Positions 41,410-50,439 of a stretch of 64,000 bases of DNA are shown one piece after another; within the stretch, counting starts at the first letter, position 1; each line of letters starts with the position of its first letter. Origin of the DNA: an uncultured Clostridia bacterium. Lineage in GTDB: Bacteria > Bacillota > Clostridia > Christensenellales > Aristaeellaceae. The notes beneath the pieces were generated by a model. That model was given only the letters and a program-made list of their open reading frames with translations, was not told the DNA's origin and did not search any database. Where the stretch lies: positions 14,509 to 78,508 of the forward strand of contig CAKTWP010000010.1 in assembly GCA_934630705.1 (NCBI GenBank). The letters are read 5' to 3'. Both the position numbers and the translations under genes were made by a program.

Positions 41410-43587
41410 TTACGCGTTCAGCCGTCCCGCGCGCACCACGGGATGACGCAGGGTATAGCGCAGTCGATACGTATTCTCCCGGCTGGCCGTCCTGGTTTTC
41501 AGGATCAGCTCCACCGCCTCCGCATCCGGGATTTTCGGCAGCACACAATGAATGGCCGGGCCCTGCAGATTCGTGCGGGGCGCCACGGGATCCGTCTGCC
41601 ACGTAAGCAGTTCCTTTTCCCAGTCGCCGATGCGCAGCACCGCCGTTACCTTGTCCTGAACCGTTTCATCGCTGTCATTCAGATACCACAGCTGCGCGTC
41701 GAATCCATCCCCGTCCTGCCAGGCAAAGTGCGGAATCCGGGCGCTGGCCAGCACGGGCCGCAGGGCGTTTTGCACTGCGAAATAGCCGGGCTTCTTCCGG
41801 AAGGGATAGGCAATGATGGAATTATTGCTGGCGGTAATCCAGGGCTCGTCATAGCACCAGTTGATGGCCAGAGAGCAATAGGGCCACTGACGGCGCGCTT
41901 CCTCAAAAATGGCCTGATAGCCGCTGGATTGCAGCCACTGGGTATCCCGCACCATTTCCGCAAGGGACTGGGGCTCGCCAAAGTACTGGCGCACCATGCC
42001 CCGGCAAATCCATGCATCGTCATCCGGCCCCCACGCGCCGAACATATGATGGGTAAACCAGTTTTCCGTGGGCTGGAGCGGGAAAAGCTCCTCGGGCAGC
42101 ACGATCTTTTGCAGCTGCTCCTCATCGGCCAGCGCCGGCACGCCAAACTCGGTGTACGCGGTGAAATGCTTCTTGGGGAAGGAGCAGAGCACATCCTCGC
42201 CGGTTTCCCGGTCCTGGAAGGTGTATCCCCCGTGGCCCATGCCGGTGGAAGGGGAGGTCATCAGGAAGGGCCGGGCGAAGTCCATTTCATAGCACAGCTT
42301 GTTCAGCAGCCGCAAAGCATGGCTCTGATCATCCATGCCGGACCAGCCGTTAAACAACTCATTGCCGCCGCACCACAGCGCCAGGCAGGCATGGCTGCGC
42401 AGACGGCGAATCACCGCCGCGCCTTCCTGCTCCAGCACGGCCAGATAATGGGGCGTGCCCTCGTAATTATTGCAGGCCAGCATGAATTCCTGCCAGACCA
42501 GCAATCCCAGCTCATCGCACAGATCGTAGAACGCGGGCTTGTTGATTCCCGATCCGCCCCAGATGCGCAGGATATTCATATGTGCGTCCCGGGCGGCCTC
42601 CAGCAGCTCCTGATACCGTTCCTTCGTCACCCGGCCCAGGAACATCTCCGGGTTCACCCAGTTGGAGCCCTTGCCGAAAATTCTCCGGCCGTTAAGCTCA
42701 ATGGTCACCGCGGCGGCATAGCGGGACTTGGGGAAGTCCGCGGGCTCGTTCATGGTGCCCTCATTGCGCACCAGCCGCAGGGTCTTGAAGCCGATCCGGC
42801 CCTGCTTGCAGTCATCCTCTGTTTCCGCCGTCCAGGTATACAGATAGGGTTCACCCTGACCATTGCACCACCACAGATGCACGTTCTCCAGCGTGCATTC
42901 GTTATCCGCGCCCTGATACACGATCTGTCCTTCCCGGTCAAAGAGGGTATAGGTCACAGGCGCATCACAATCCGTTTCAAAGCGAACGCGGGCCTGATTC
43001 CGGGTTTCGTTCAGGGTATAGAAGGGCTCGCAGCTGCGGATGAAGCCGGGGCCGCGGGTTTCGATATAGACCGGCATCCACAGCCCGGAAATCAGCAGCC
43101 GGGGATTCCAATCCCAGCCATAGCAGAACGGCGGCTTGCAGCTCTGGTTGGCCGCCTGGCGATAGCCGGTGGTGTAGGGCCCGCCGCTCTGGGGATGGGG
43201 ATGGATGATGAATTGCAGCAGGGAGCCGGGACGGGCCTTGTCCGTCACGTCCAACGCAACGGGAGTATACATGCCCTCCTGCTGGTGGAGCAGCACTCCG
43301 TCCAGACGAATATCAAAGCTGTAATCCACGCCCTCAGCCACCAGCATCACCCGCTGGCCCGCCGCCGCATCAAACTGCAGCGTGGTCTGATATTCCCAAT
43401 ACCAGCTCTCCGTCTCCTCCAGCTGCTTCACCTGGGACGCATACATCAGCGCATCCAAATCCATGTCCAACTGATGCTTGGCATAATCGTACTGGATGTT
43501 GCCCGGCACCTCTACCGGGAATCGGGGATAGCTTTCCTGACCGGCGGGATCAAAGCGGCCGCCCTGCCAAGTCTGTTCAAAGCGCAT
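41410..43587 (-). CDS. GH2 glycoside hydrolase, beta-mannosidase type
   Basis: A 725-residue intracellular protein. It begins with the sugar-binding jelly roll (residues about 1-180, with VPGN and a beta-mannosidase-like WYWEYQT), then an Ig-like domain and the clan A barrel. The acid/base is E410 in LWCGGNELFNGW and the nucleophile E480 in AYTEFGVPAL. CYGWDWNPRL (155-164) is the beta-mannosidase-type motif in the N-terminal domain. The C-terminal domain is shorter than in many relatives. It likely removes beta-mannose from manno-oligosaccharides, although other GH2 specificities share these motifs. AAGGAGGAAAAGCCT precedes the ATG. Confidence 0.85.
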   Translation of the reverse strand: MRFEQTWQGGRFDPAGQESYPRFPVEVPGNIQYDYAKHQLDMDLDALMYASQVKQLEETESWYWEYQTTLQFDAAAGQRVMLVAEGVDYSFDIRLDGVLLHQQEGMYTPVALDVTDKARPGSLLQFIIHPHPQSGGPYTTGYRQAANQSCKPPFCYGWDWNPRLLISGLWMPVYIETRGPGFIRSCEPFYTLNETRNQARVRFETDCDAPVTYTLFDREGQIVYQGADNECTLENVHLWWCNGQGEPYLYTWTAETEDDCKQGRIGFKTLRLVRNEGTMNEPADFPKSRYAAAVTIELNGRRIFGKGSNWVNPEMFLGRVTKERYQELLEAARDAHMNILRIWGGSGINKPAFYDLCDELGLLVWQEFMLACNNYEGTPHYLAVLEQEGAAVIRRLRSHACLALWCGGNELFNGWSGMDDQSHALRLLNKLCYEMDFARPFLMTSPSTGMGHGGYTFQDRETGEDVLCSFPKKHFTAYTEFGVPALADEEQLQKIVLPEELFPLQPTENWFTHHMFGAWGPDDDAWICRGMVRQYFGEPQSLAEMVRDTQWLQSSGYQAIFEEARRQWPYCSLAINWCYDEPWITASNNSIIAYPFRKKPGYFAVQNALRPVLASARIPHFAWQDGDGFDAQLWYLNDSDETVQDKVTAVLRIGDWEKELLTWQTDPVAPRTNLQGPAIHCVLPKIPDAEAVELILKTRTASRENTYRLRYTLRHPVVRAGRLNA

Positions 43588-43600
43588 AGGCTTTTCCTCC

Positions 43601-44524
43601 TTATGTGAATGGTTGAATGAACGTATCTTGCGCGTTTGCTTCCCGCTGCGCCGGGCGCATCAGCGCTGCCAGTGCCTCCGGCAGCGGGGATTCCAGGGCC
43701 ACGCGCTGGCCCGTCAGGGGATGATCGAAGGCCAGAAAACAGGCATGCAGCGCAAACCGTCCCGGCAGCGCCGGGCATTCTCGGCCGTAGAGATAATCCC
43801 CCACGATGGGGCAGCCCAGATGCCGCAGATGCACCCGGATCTGATGGGTGCGCCCGGTTTCCAGCCGCAGCCGCAGCACAGATCGCTCCGCAGTCTGCGC
43901 GACCAGCCGGTAACGGGTGACGGCCGGCTTCCCGTCGGACCGCACCGCCCGGCGCACGCCCTCCCCCGCCAGACCAATGGGCGCGTCGATCACGCCGCTT
44001 TCCTGGGGCGGATGGCCTTCGCACACTGCCAGATATTCCCGGATGAATCCCGGCGAATGGAGCTGCCGCTGCAAAAGCTGCTGGGCATGGGCGTTCAGCG
44101 CCACGGCCATCAGCCCGCTGGTGCCCTTATCCAGCCGGTTCACCGGGCGAAACACAAAATCCGCCGGGCATCCCAGCGCCGCATACAGGGCGTTTTCCAG
44201 GGTGGGGCCGGCTTGGTGGCAGGAGGGCAGCGTAGGCAGGGGCGCAGGCTTTTCCGCGATCAGATAATCCCCGTCCTGCCAGGGAATGCTGATAGGAATC
44301 GCCGCAGGAGCAGTTTTCTGCCCTGCGTCCTGCAGCCGCGCGGAAAGCACCTGTCCCTCTCGCAGCCGCTCATTGGCCCGGGCCGGCGCGCCGTCCACCC
44401 AAATGCCCCCCTGAAACTTCAGGCTGCTGAATTGCCCCTGAGACAGCCGCAGCGCCTTCAGCGCCAGCGATTTCACCGTGCGTCCGCTTTCCGCCGCCGT
44501 CACCATATGGCTGAGTTCCCGCAT
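43601..44524 (-). CDS. RluA family pseudouridine synthase
   Basis: A 307-residue RNA-modifying enzyme. An S4-like N-terminal region (GQFSSLKFQGGIWVDGAPA) precedes the synthase domain with the RluA motif NRLDKGTSGLM (catalytic D132), and LETGRTHQIRVHLRHLGCPIVGDYLYG near the end. It converts uridine to pseudouridine in rRNA or tRNA; the target base cannot be assigned. It lies 13 bases upstream of the GH2 start on the same strand, so GH2 could be co-transcribed with this housekeeping gene. AAAGGAG precedes the ATG at 44524. Confidence 0.9.
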   Translation of the reverse strand: MRELSHMVTAAESGRTVKSLALKALRLSQGQFSSLKFQGGIWVDGAPARANERLREGQVLSARLQDAGQKTAPAAIPISIPWQDGDYLIAEKPAPLPTLPSCHQAGPTLENALYAALGCPADFVFRPVNRLDKGTSGLMAVALNAHAQQLLQRQLHSPGFIREYLAVCEGHPPQESGVIDAPIGLAGEGVRRAVRSDGKPAVTRYRLVAQTAERSVLRLRLETGRTHQIRVHLRHLGCPIVGDYLYGRECPALPGRFALHACFLAFDHPLTGQRVALESPLPEALAALMRPAQREANAQDTFIQPFT

Positions 44525-44669
44525 GGCCGCTCCTTTCTCCGTTTCGCCCCTTTCCGGAATCCGCGCTATGGTCGATTGCATGTTTCATCTGTATGATAGC
44601 ATAGATTTTACGGGATGAAAATCGGATATAATTGCTGAATGCATGTCATTTCTTGCTGTCAAAATACAG

Positions 44670-44708
44670 AAAAAGCGCCTGCTATTTCAATTGTTTTCCA
44701 GCAGGCGC
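44670..44708 (-). terminator. Terminator overlapping the end of the phosphatase gene
   Basis: GCGCCTGCT (44675-44683) pairs with AGCAGGCGC (44700-44708), followed by TTTTT on the minus strand. The stop codon at 44687-44689 lies in the loop, so the upstream arm is coding. Confidence 0.75.
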
Positions 44709-45685
44709 CTGCGGAATGCATCCATTTCCCCGATGGTAATACCCGCTGCCTGCCAATACCGCTCTGCGCGAATCCGGGGCGGGCATTCCCGGGACGCAAA
44801 GCAATCCAGCGCCGCCATAAATCGCTGAAACTGCGCCGAATCCCGGCTGCGATCCCCCCAGATGGACAGGGACGTGAGCTCGTAATCCAGCAGCAGATGT
44901 TCCTCGCGCATACCCAGCAGCGCTCCCAGCAAATAGCACAGACAGCCCGTGCGATCCGCGCCGCCCCAGCAATGGACATAGACCGGAGCCATTCCTTCAT
45001 TTAAAAGAACGCGAAACACATCGCCATAGGCCTGCAGCTGGTCGGGCGCAGACAGATCCCCATAGGCACTGACGGGCAGATGCACCCAGCGCAGCTTTTT
45101 CTCATCCAGCGCCGGGCTTTGCGCCTCCGCGCGCAGATCCAGATCCGTTTTTACCCGCAATTGATGCAGCAGCGCGTTCGCGCCCCGGGAGGTAAGCTGC
45201 AAATGGCTGTCCAGCTCGGAGCCGCGATAGATCAGCCCCTGCCGGATGCGCCGGCCCGTTTCCGTGGGCCAGCCGCCCAGGTCGCGCACGTTGGTCGTTC
45301 CGTCCAGATGCATAAACCGCGGCGGCATATCCGCCGTTTCAAACCAGCCTTCCGCCCTGTCCCCTTCCCAGGAGACGGACCAGTTATACATTTCGCCAAT
45401 CCGCAGGTTATACACGGTCAGCGTCGAGCCGGTTGTTTCAATCACCCGTTCCACCGCCCGGCAGCGCAGCGTCACCCGGCAGCGCCCCGCCGTGCCCTGC
45501 CAGGCAAGCTGTATCCCCGCACCCAGAGAATCATCCGTTTTCCTGGAACGGTTCAGATGCAGGAAGTCGATCGCATCCGCCTGGACGCTTTTCATCCGGC
45601 CTGCCCGGTCAATGAACGCCCGCTGGGCGTCCGTCAGCAGCGTCAGGCGCGCCCCCGTCGCCGGAGAAATCAGCGCAATCCCCAT
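44687..45685 (-). CDS. Tyrosine-protein phosphatase (Y_phosphatase3 type) with N-terminal beta domain
   Basis: A 332-residue protein with no signal peptide. Residues about 50-120 form a beta-rich domain of fibronectin/Ig type (LRCRAVERVIETTGSTLTVYNL). The phosphatase domain begins DGTTNVRDLGGWP and has the P-loop HCWGGADRTGC (C239, R245). NxRDLGG plus Cx5RTG is the pattern of the dual-specificity-like tyrosine/serine phosphatase group often called IphP or LipA. GGGGAAGGACG lies before the ATG. A stand-alone gene; its substrate is unknown, with phosphotyrosine protein or phosphoinositide both possible. Confidence 0.85.
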   Translation of the reverse strand: MGIALISPATGARLTLLTDAQRAFIDRAGRMKSVQADAIDFLHLNRSRKTDDSLGAGIQLAWQGTAGRCRVTLRCRAVERVIETTGSTLTVYNLRIGEMYNWSVSWEGDRAEGWFETADMPPRFMHLDGTTNVRDLGGWPTETGRRIRQGLIYRGSELDSHLQLTSRGANALLHQLRVKTDLDLRAEAQSPALDEKKLRWVHLPVSAYGDLSAPDQLQAYGDVFRVLLNEGMAPVYVHCWGGADRTGCLCYLLGALLGMREEHLLLDYELTSLSIWGDRSRDSAQFQRFMAALDCFASRECPPRIRAERYWQAAGITIGEMDAFRRRLLENN

Positions 45686-45833
45686 CGTCCTTCCCCTTTC
45701 CAGCTGTCTTTTCCCGTTTCAGTGTAGCGGCCCCGGTCCGCGCTGTCAAGCAGGTTTTTCCTGTTTTTCTTTGCGTTTTGCCCATTTTTCTTTTGAATAA
45801 ACTATGAATTCTTTGTGATTTTTGGTTGAACCA

Positions 45834-45862
45834 TTGACATTGTATGTTTTGGGATGTAAAAT
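45834..45862 (+). promoter_or_regulatory. Promoter of the AraC-mrnC-rlmB-sigH operon
   Basis: TTGACA (45834-45839), exactly 17 bases, TAAAAT (45857-45862), 34 bases before the start at 45896. Confidence 0.75.
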
Positions 45863-45895
45863 AAGCACTGTACTTCAATCATACGGAGGAAATGA

Positions 45896-46774
45896 ATGAT
45901 GGCAGAATCTCTGTTGTTTCAAGATACGCCAGAAGCTACGGATATGCCGGCGGTGCTGGTCGAAGGCTCGCACACGCCTGATGCGTTGGCCGGGGCCAGC
46001 GGCGTCTATATTGCCGCTTCCGGCTCGGCCATGCTGCAAAGCGGCTCTCATGCCCTGCGGGTATGCGATCATTGGCTGTGGCTGGCGGTGGAAGCCGGGG
46101 TGCTGGTGCTGGGCAACGACGATGCGTCCTTCCATCTGCGGGCGGGCGATTGCTGCATGCTCCCGCCGGGCACCCAGGGCGTGGTGCTGGAGGTTTCTCA
46201 GGAAGCCCGCATCCTGTGGATGATGGTGGGCGGCACGCTGTCGGGCGCGTTCCTGCAGCGGATGGGCGCGCTGCCGCATCGGATGATGAAGCAGGGCGCG
46301 CTGCCCTCCCAGCTGAATCTGGCCAAGCACATCGTGCAGGCCACGGTGCGCGTGGCCGCGGCCCAGGATGCGTCCAGCGCCCAGCTTCAGCAGCTGCTTT
46401 GGGCCATGCTGGCCTCCCATTCCGGCCAGCCCGTGGCTATGGATGCGGTGCTTTCCCACGAAATCGCCAAAGTGGTGGACGCCATGCGCAAGAATCAGTA
46501 TAAGGATTCCTTCTCCCTGAGCGATATGGCCGCCCTGTCCCGGATGCCGGTGGAAACGTTCCGCAAGCGGTTTGTATCCGAGGTAGGCATGCCGCCCCAG
46601 AGCTATCAGCTCTTTTGCAAGATGGAGCGGGCCAAGGTGCTGCTCAAGGAAGGATGCACGGTTCGCCAGGCGGGCATCGAGGTGGGCATGAACGACCCCT
46701 ACCACTTCTCCAAGACCTTCAAAAATATCGTAGGCATGAGCCCCTCTGCTTACAGCAAAACGGCCCTCAAATGA
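45896..46774 (+). CDS. AraC family transcriptional regulator with cupin-like N-terminus
   Basis: A 292-residue regulator. The N-terminal half is a cupin-like sensor (VLGNDDASFHLRAGDCCMLPPGTQG), and the C-terminal half an AraC double helix-turn-helix (FSLSDMAALSRMPVETFRKRF, ending DPYHFSKTFKNIVGMSPSAYSK). ACGGAGGAA precedes two consecutive ATG codons; the first is used here. The stop overlaps the mrnC start as ATGA, so this regulator is translationally coupled to rRNA-processing genes rather than to a sugar locus. Its target genes are unknown. Confidence 0.88.
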   Translation: MMAESLLFQDTPEATDMPAVLVEGSHTPDALAGASGVYIAASGSAMLQSGSHALRVCDHWLWLAVEAGVLVLGNDDASFHLRAGDCCMLPPGTQGVVLEVSQEARILWMMVGGTLSGAFLQRMGALPHRMMKQGALPSQLNLAKHIVQATVRVAAAQDASSAQLQQLLWAMLASHSGQPVAMDAVLSHEIAKVVDAMRKNQYKDSFSLSDMAALSRMPVETFRKRFVSEVGMPPQSYQLFCKMERAKVLLKEGCTVRQAGIEVGMNDPYHFSKTFKNIVGMSPSAYSKTALK

Positions 46775-47208
46775 CGGGGGAAGCGTCGCTTTCCCCCCGG
46801 CTCTCCCCTGAGGAGGCGCGGATGCTTTCGCCCCTGCAGCTGGCCTTTGTGGGCGACAGCGTCCACGCCCTGTTGGTGCGTACCGCGCTGGCGGGCAGCA
46901 ATCTCAAGGTTCGGGATATGCATACACAGGCCACAAGGGCGGTCAACGCCGTGGCGCAAAGCAGGGCCCTGGCTGCACTGCTGCCATGCCTGACGGCAGA
47001 GGAAATCGCCATTGTCAAGCGCGGCCGCAATGCCCATCCCCATCACAGCGCCCCCAAATCCGCCTCCACAGGCGAATATGCCGGAGCTACCGGCCTGGAG
47101 GCGCTGCTGGGGTATCTGTTTCTCATCGGGGATTTTGGCCGGCTTTTGCAGCTGGACGCTTGGATGCGCCAGCCCACGGCGGAGGCGGACGCCCCGGCCG
47201 CCGATTGA
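46771..47208 (+). CDS. mrnC: Mini-ribonuclease III
   Basis: A 145-residue protein with the RNase III catalytic fold but no double-stranded RNA-binding domain, as in MrnC of Bacillus subtilis. LAFVGDSVHALLVR (D29) is the active-site helix; KRGRNAHPHHSAPK and ATGLEALLGYLFLIGD hold the remaining conserved residues. It matures 23S rRNA termini. The start ATG is shared with the stop of the AraC gene (ATGA). Followed by rlmB and sigH, matching the gene order of Firmicute genomes. Confidence 0.92.
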   Translation: MTGEASLSPRLSPEEARMLSPLQLAFVGDSVHALLVRTALAGSNLKVRDMHTQATRAVNAVAQSRALAALLPCLTAEEIAIVKRGRNAHPHHSAPKSASTGEYAGATGLEALLGYLFLIGDFGRLLQLDAWMRQPTAEADAPAAD

Positions 47209-47225
47209 AAGGAGCAATTCAGCCC

Positions 47226-48371
47226 ATGGCTTTTTATAAAGATGTTAAGCCCAAGAAAATGACCCGTAATGATCATCTGCGCCAGGAAAGCACCTGGGAC
47301 GAGGAAGGCAGCCATTATCGCTCCGCCAAGCCCGGCCGCAAGCCTCAGGAGGACGCGGGCAAGGGCGGCTATCGCGGCGATAAGCCCGCCTATGGCCGCA
47401 GGGAAAACAATGATTTCCGAGGCGGCAAGCCCGCTTACGGCAAACCTTCCTTTGACCGCAGAGATGAAAAAAACGCTTACGGCCACAAGGAAAACGGCGG
47501 CTATCAGCGCCATGACAAGCCCGCTTCCCAGAAGCCTGCTTTCCAGCGCAGCGATCGGCCCGCCTTTGATAAGCCTGCCCCCGCGCCCAAGCCCGCCGCA
47601 CCCCGTTCGGAGCGGCCGGCGCAGCCCCGGGAGGACGCATATCAGCCGCCGGAAAACCTGCTGTCCGGCCGCAATCCCATCCGCGAAGCCATCAAGAGCG
47701 GCCGGGATATTGAAAAGCTGCTGGTGGCCAAGGGCGATCTGTCTGGCACTGCCAGGGAAATTGTGGCCATGGCCCGGGAGCGGCATATCCCCGTGCAGAT
47801 GGTGGAGCGCTCCCGGCTGGATGAAATCACCCGCAATCATCAGGGCATGCTGGCGTTTGCCTCCGCCTATCGGTATTATGATGTGGAGGACATGCTGGCG
47901 GAAGCCGCGGAAAAGGGCGAAGCGCCCTTCCTGGTGGTGCTGGACGGCGTGACCGATCCCCAGAACCTGGGCGCCATTATCCGCACAGCCGCCTGCGTGG
48001 GCGCGCATGGGGTGATCGTGCCCGAGCGTCGGGCCGTGGGCCTGACGCCCTCCGCCGTAAAGGCCTCTGCAGGGGCCATTGAGACGGTGAAGGTAGCCCG
48101 GGTGACCAATCTGACCCGCACGCTGGAAATGCTCAAGGAAAAGGGTGTGTGGCTTTATGCCGCCGATATGGTGGGCGAGGATTACCGCAAGGTGTCCTTC
48201 GAAGGCCCCGTGGCGCTGATCATCGGCGCAGAAGGCGAGGGCGTGAGCCGGCTGGTGCTGGACGCCTGTGATTATCGGGTGAGCCTGCCCATGAAGGGCG
48301 GCGTTGGGTCGCTGAACGCGTCGGTGGCCGCGGGTGTGATGATGTACGCCGCGTTCGCCTGCCGCGAATAA
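47226..48371 (+). CDS. rlmB: 23S rRNA 2'-O-methyltransferase RlmB/TrmH family with long disordered N-terminus
   Basis: A 381-residue SpoU methyltransferase. Residues 1 to about 135 are low-complexity, rich in Lys, Arg, Gly, Pro, Asn and Tyr with repeated KPAYG, KPAFQ, RPAFDKPAP and RSERPAQ units. The catalytic part (about 140-381) has the substrate-binding subdomain (LLSGRNPIREAI) and the knotted SPOUT domain: DPQNLGAIIRTA, IIGAEGEGVSRLV and LPMKGGVGSLNASVAAGVM. Family enzymes methylate a guanosine in 23S rRNA. The usual Firmicute protein is near 245 residues, so the extension is unusual. GGAGCAATTC lies before the ATG. Confidence 0.9.
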   Translation: MAFYKDVKPKKMTRNDHLRQESTWDEEGSHYRSAKPGRKPQEDAGKGGYRGDKPAYGRRENNDFRGGKPAYGKPSFDRRDEKNAYGHKENGGYQRHDKPASQKPAFQRSDRPAFDKPAPAPKPAAPRSERPAQPREDAYQPPENLLSGRNPIREAIKSGRDIEKLLVAKGDLSGTAREIVAMARERHIPVQMVERSRLDEITRNHQGMLAFASAYRYYDVEDMLAEAAEKGEAPFLVVLDGVTDPQNLGAIIRTAACVGAHGVIVPERRAVGLTPSAVKASAGAIETVKVARVTNLTRTLEMLKEKGVWLYAADMVGEDYRKVSFEGPVALIIGAEGEGVSRLVLDACDYRVSLPMKGGVGSLNASVAAGVMMYAAFACRE

Positions 48372-48394
48372 ATAACGAATCCCAGGAGGTGCGC

Positions 48395-49042
48395 ATGCCG
48401 GACGTTCCCATGACCGATGAACAGCGGGAAAACGAACGCTTCCAGTCCATGCCGGATGAAGAAGTGGTGGTATTGGCGCAGCAGGGGGATGGCCAGGCGT
48501 TGGCCTATCTGCTGAATAAATATAAGAATTTTGTGCGTTCCAAGGCGCGCAGCTATTTTCTCATCGGCGCGGATCATGAGGATATTGTGCAGGAGGGAAT
48601 GATCGGCCTGTATAAGGCCATCCGGGATTTTCAGCCTGCCCGTCTGGCCTCCTTCCGCTCCTTTGCGGAGCTGTGCGTGAAACGCCAGATTATCACGGCC
48701 ATTAAGGCCGCCACCCGCCAGAAGCATGTGCCCCTGAACAGCTATGTTTCCCTGAATAAGCCCCTTTACGATGAAGAATCTGATCGGACGCTGCTGGACG
48801 TGATCGAAGGCCGGGTGACCAACCCGGAGGATCTGTACATCAGCCAGGAGGATCTGGCTCATATTCAGGCACAGATGGACGATCTGCTCTCCGATCTGGA
48901 GCGCCAGGTGCTGGATGCGTTCATGGATGGAAAAAGCTATCAGGAAATCGCGGATATGCTGGGACGCCATGTGAAATCCATTGATAACGCCCTGCAGCGG
49001 GTGAAGCGTAAGCTGGTCAAGTTTATGGAAGAAAATAAGTAA
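48395..49042 (+). CDS. sigH: RNA polymerase sigma factor SigH
   Basis: A 215-residue sigma-70 family protein. Region 2 begins PDEEVVVLAQQGD and contains YFLIGADHEDIVQEGMIGL; region 4 at the C-terminus has KSYQEIADMLGRHVKSIDNALQRVKRKL. This pattern is SigH, the sigma factor of early sporulation and competence. The gene follows rlmB by 23 bases, as in Bacillus but without an intervening yacP/rae1 gene. AGGAGG precedes the ATG. A strong terminator ends the operon just after it. Confidence 0.93.
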   Translation: MPDVPMTDEQRENERFQSMPDEEVVVLAQQGDGQALAYLLNKYKNFVRSKARSYFLIGADHEDIVQEGMIGLYKAIRDFQPARLASFRSFAELCVKRQIITAIKAATRQKHVPLNSYVSLNKPLYDEESDRTLLDVIEGRVTNPEDLYISQEDLAHIQAQMDDLLSDLERQVLDAFMDGKSYQEIADMLGRHVKSIDNALQRVKRKLVKFMEENK

Positions 49043-49064
49043 CGCAGCTCATCGGCTGCGAAAA

Positions 49065-49107
49065 CCCGCCGTGTGTCCGATTGGAGGACACACGGCGGGT
49101 TTTATTT
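49065..49107 (+). terminator. Terminator of the mrnC-rlmB-sigH operon
   Basis: A perfect 14-base stem (CCCGCCGTGTGTCC/GGACACACGGCGGG) with a short loop followed by TTTTATTT. The following 295 bases to 49402 hold only short frames without ribosome sites. Confidence 0.95.
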
Positions 49108-49402
49108 GGCTTCATGCGGTAAAGGAGAGCGTTTTTTCTCTCTTGTGCGGCATAAGATGCCGATACACAAATGTACCATAACGGAATACCATTTTGACAG
49201 CTGCGCTTTCATTTTTCTTCTCCAGCGCACTGCGCCGATGGCCCCTATAAGCGCTGCCATAAAGCGACACATATAAAGCCCTATGGGATATGGAGATGAA
49301 AAGCATCCATCATCTCGCTGAATATGACTATCGCAGCGCCATCTTTCTCTTTGGGTTGAATGTTCAGCGCCTGCGCCAATCCTGTTTTGCCGTTATGGAT
49401 AC

Positions 49403-50266
49403 TCATAATATGGTCTCATTGCCGATTTGTCCGCGAATTAAATGTCTATATTGACTGGAGGAAACCCCTTTCTTTTGTTTGAACACACGCTGAAAAGTAG
49501 AAACCGAGCCGAAGCCGGCTTGAAAAGCAACGTCAATGATGCTGTCATTTGTTACGACCAATCGCTGACAAGCCAGCTCCATCTTTTGATTCAGCAGATA
49601 TTCTTTAAAGCCGCAGCCGACAGCTTTCCGAAAGAGCGAACTGAAATAGCATGGCGTTAGGCCGCAGTGGCCAGCTACCTGGGTCAAGGAGATTTCCTCG
49701 TTCATATGCTGGTGGATATAGGCTAAAGCGTTATGGATGGTTTGATGCGCAACAGGGGTCAGCGCCTCTTGCAGGCCTGAAAGCCGGTGACGGTATAGGG
49801 TAGTGAGAATCAGGACCAGAAGAGCGTCGATGCGTTCCTCATAAAAAACATGTTTTTCCTTGAACTCTGTTTCAAGCTGCAGAAATGCGTTTTTGATCGT
49901 TTCATATTCTGCGCCTCCCAACTGCGCAAGCAAGGCTTTTTTCTGTTTTTTCAGGAAAGCGGCCACCCCTGGCGTGCAGTCCTCCTTACCGATTTTTATG
50001 GTAAAAAAGCAGAGAGACTTGGTTGTAGAATAGCTGTGAAAATCATCCGGGGTCACCAGCAAAATGCTGCCGGGGCGTATTTCATGCCGATTTCCGTTCA
50101 TCCAGTGAACCGCTTCTCCTGTAAGCAACAATTCCAGCTCATAGCAGTCATGGATATGGACGGGGTATTCTGCGCACATATTTCGTGCAAAACACAGGGA
50201 ATTGCACAGCAGGGATTTTGACTGCCTTTGTGCCTGCTGAAGTGTGACAACTTTGCTGCTGTTCAT
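49403..50266 (-). CDS. AraC family transcriptional regulator with cupin domain
   Basis: A 287-residue regulator. The N-terminal cupin (YPVHIHDCYELELLLTGEAVHWMNG, RPGSILLVTPDDFH) is the sugar-binding type, and the C-terminal double helix-turn-helix ends AGFGSVSTFQRVFKQKKGVSSSQYR. The ATG at 50266 has GAAGGA upstream; a TTG four codons before is a poorer choice. Located next to the importer at 50440-53651 and the GH130 gene, which it probably controls in response to an imported mannoside. Confidence 0.9.
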   Translation of the reverse strand: MNSSKVVTLQQAQRQSKSLLCNSLCFARNMCAEYPVHIHDCYELELLLTGEAVHWMNGNRHEIRPGSILLVTPDDFHSYSTTKSLCFFTIKIGKEDCTPGVAAFLKKQKKALLAQLGGAEYETIKNAFLQLETEFKEKHVFYEERIDALLVLILTTLYRHRLSGLQEALTPVAHQTIHNALAYIHQHMNEEISLTQVAGHCGLTPCYFSSLFRKAVGCGFKEYLLNQKMELACQRLVVTNDSIIDVAFQAGFGSVSTFQRVFKQKKGVSSSQYRHLIRGQIGNETIL

Positions 50267-50439
50267 GGTTTCCTTCAATCATATTCACCTGACCTTCACG
50301 AAAATCGGGAAATATTGTGTCTGGATAGGATATACGCCCTTGAGGAGAGGATATCCTTCTTTGCCATTGAGCCTTGATTGGCCCGAAAATCTTCATAAAA
50401 CGTCTTCGGCGCAGAGGCGCTGAAAGGGAAACCGAAGCA

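Noticed and set aside
49112..49306. 64-codon frame on the minus strand after sigH
   Set aside because: No ribosome site, no recognisable pattern, and it lies beyond a strong terminator in a gap between genes.
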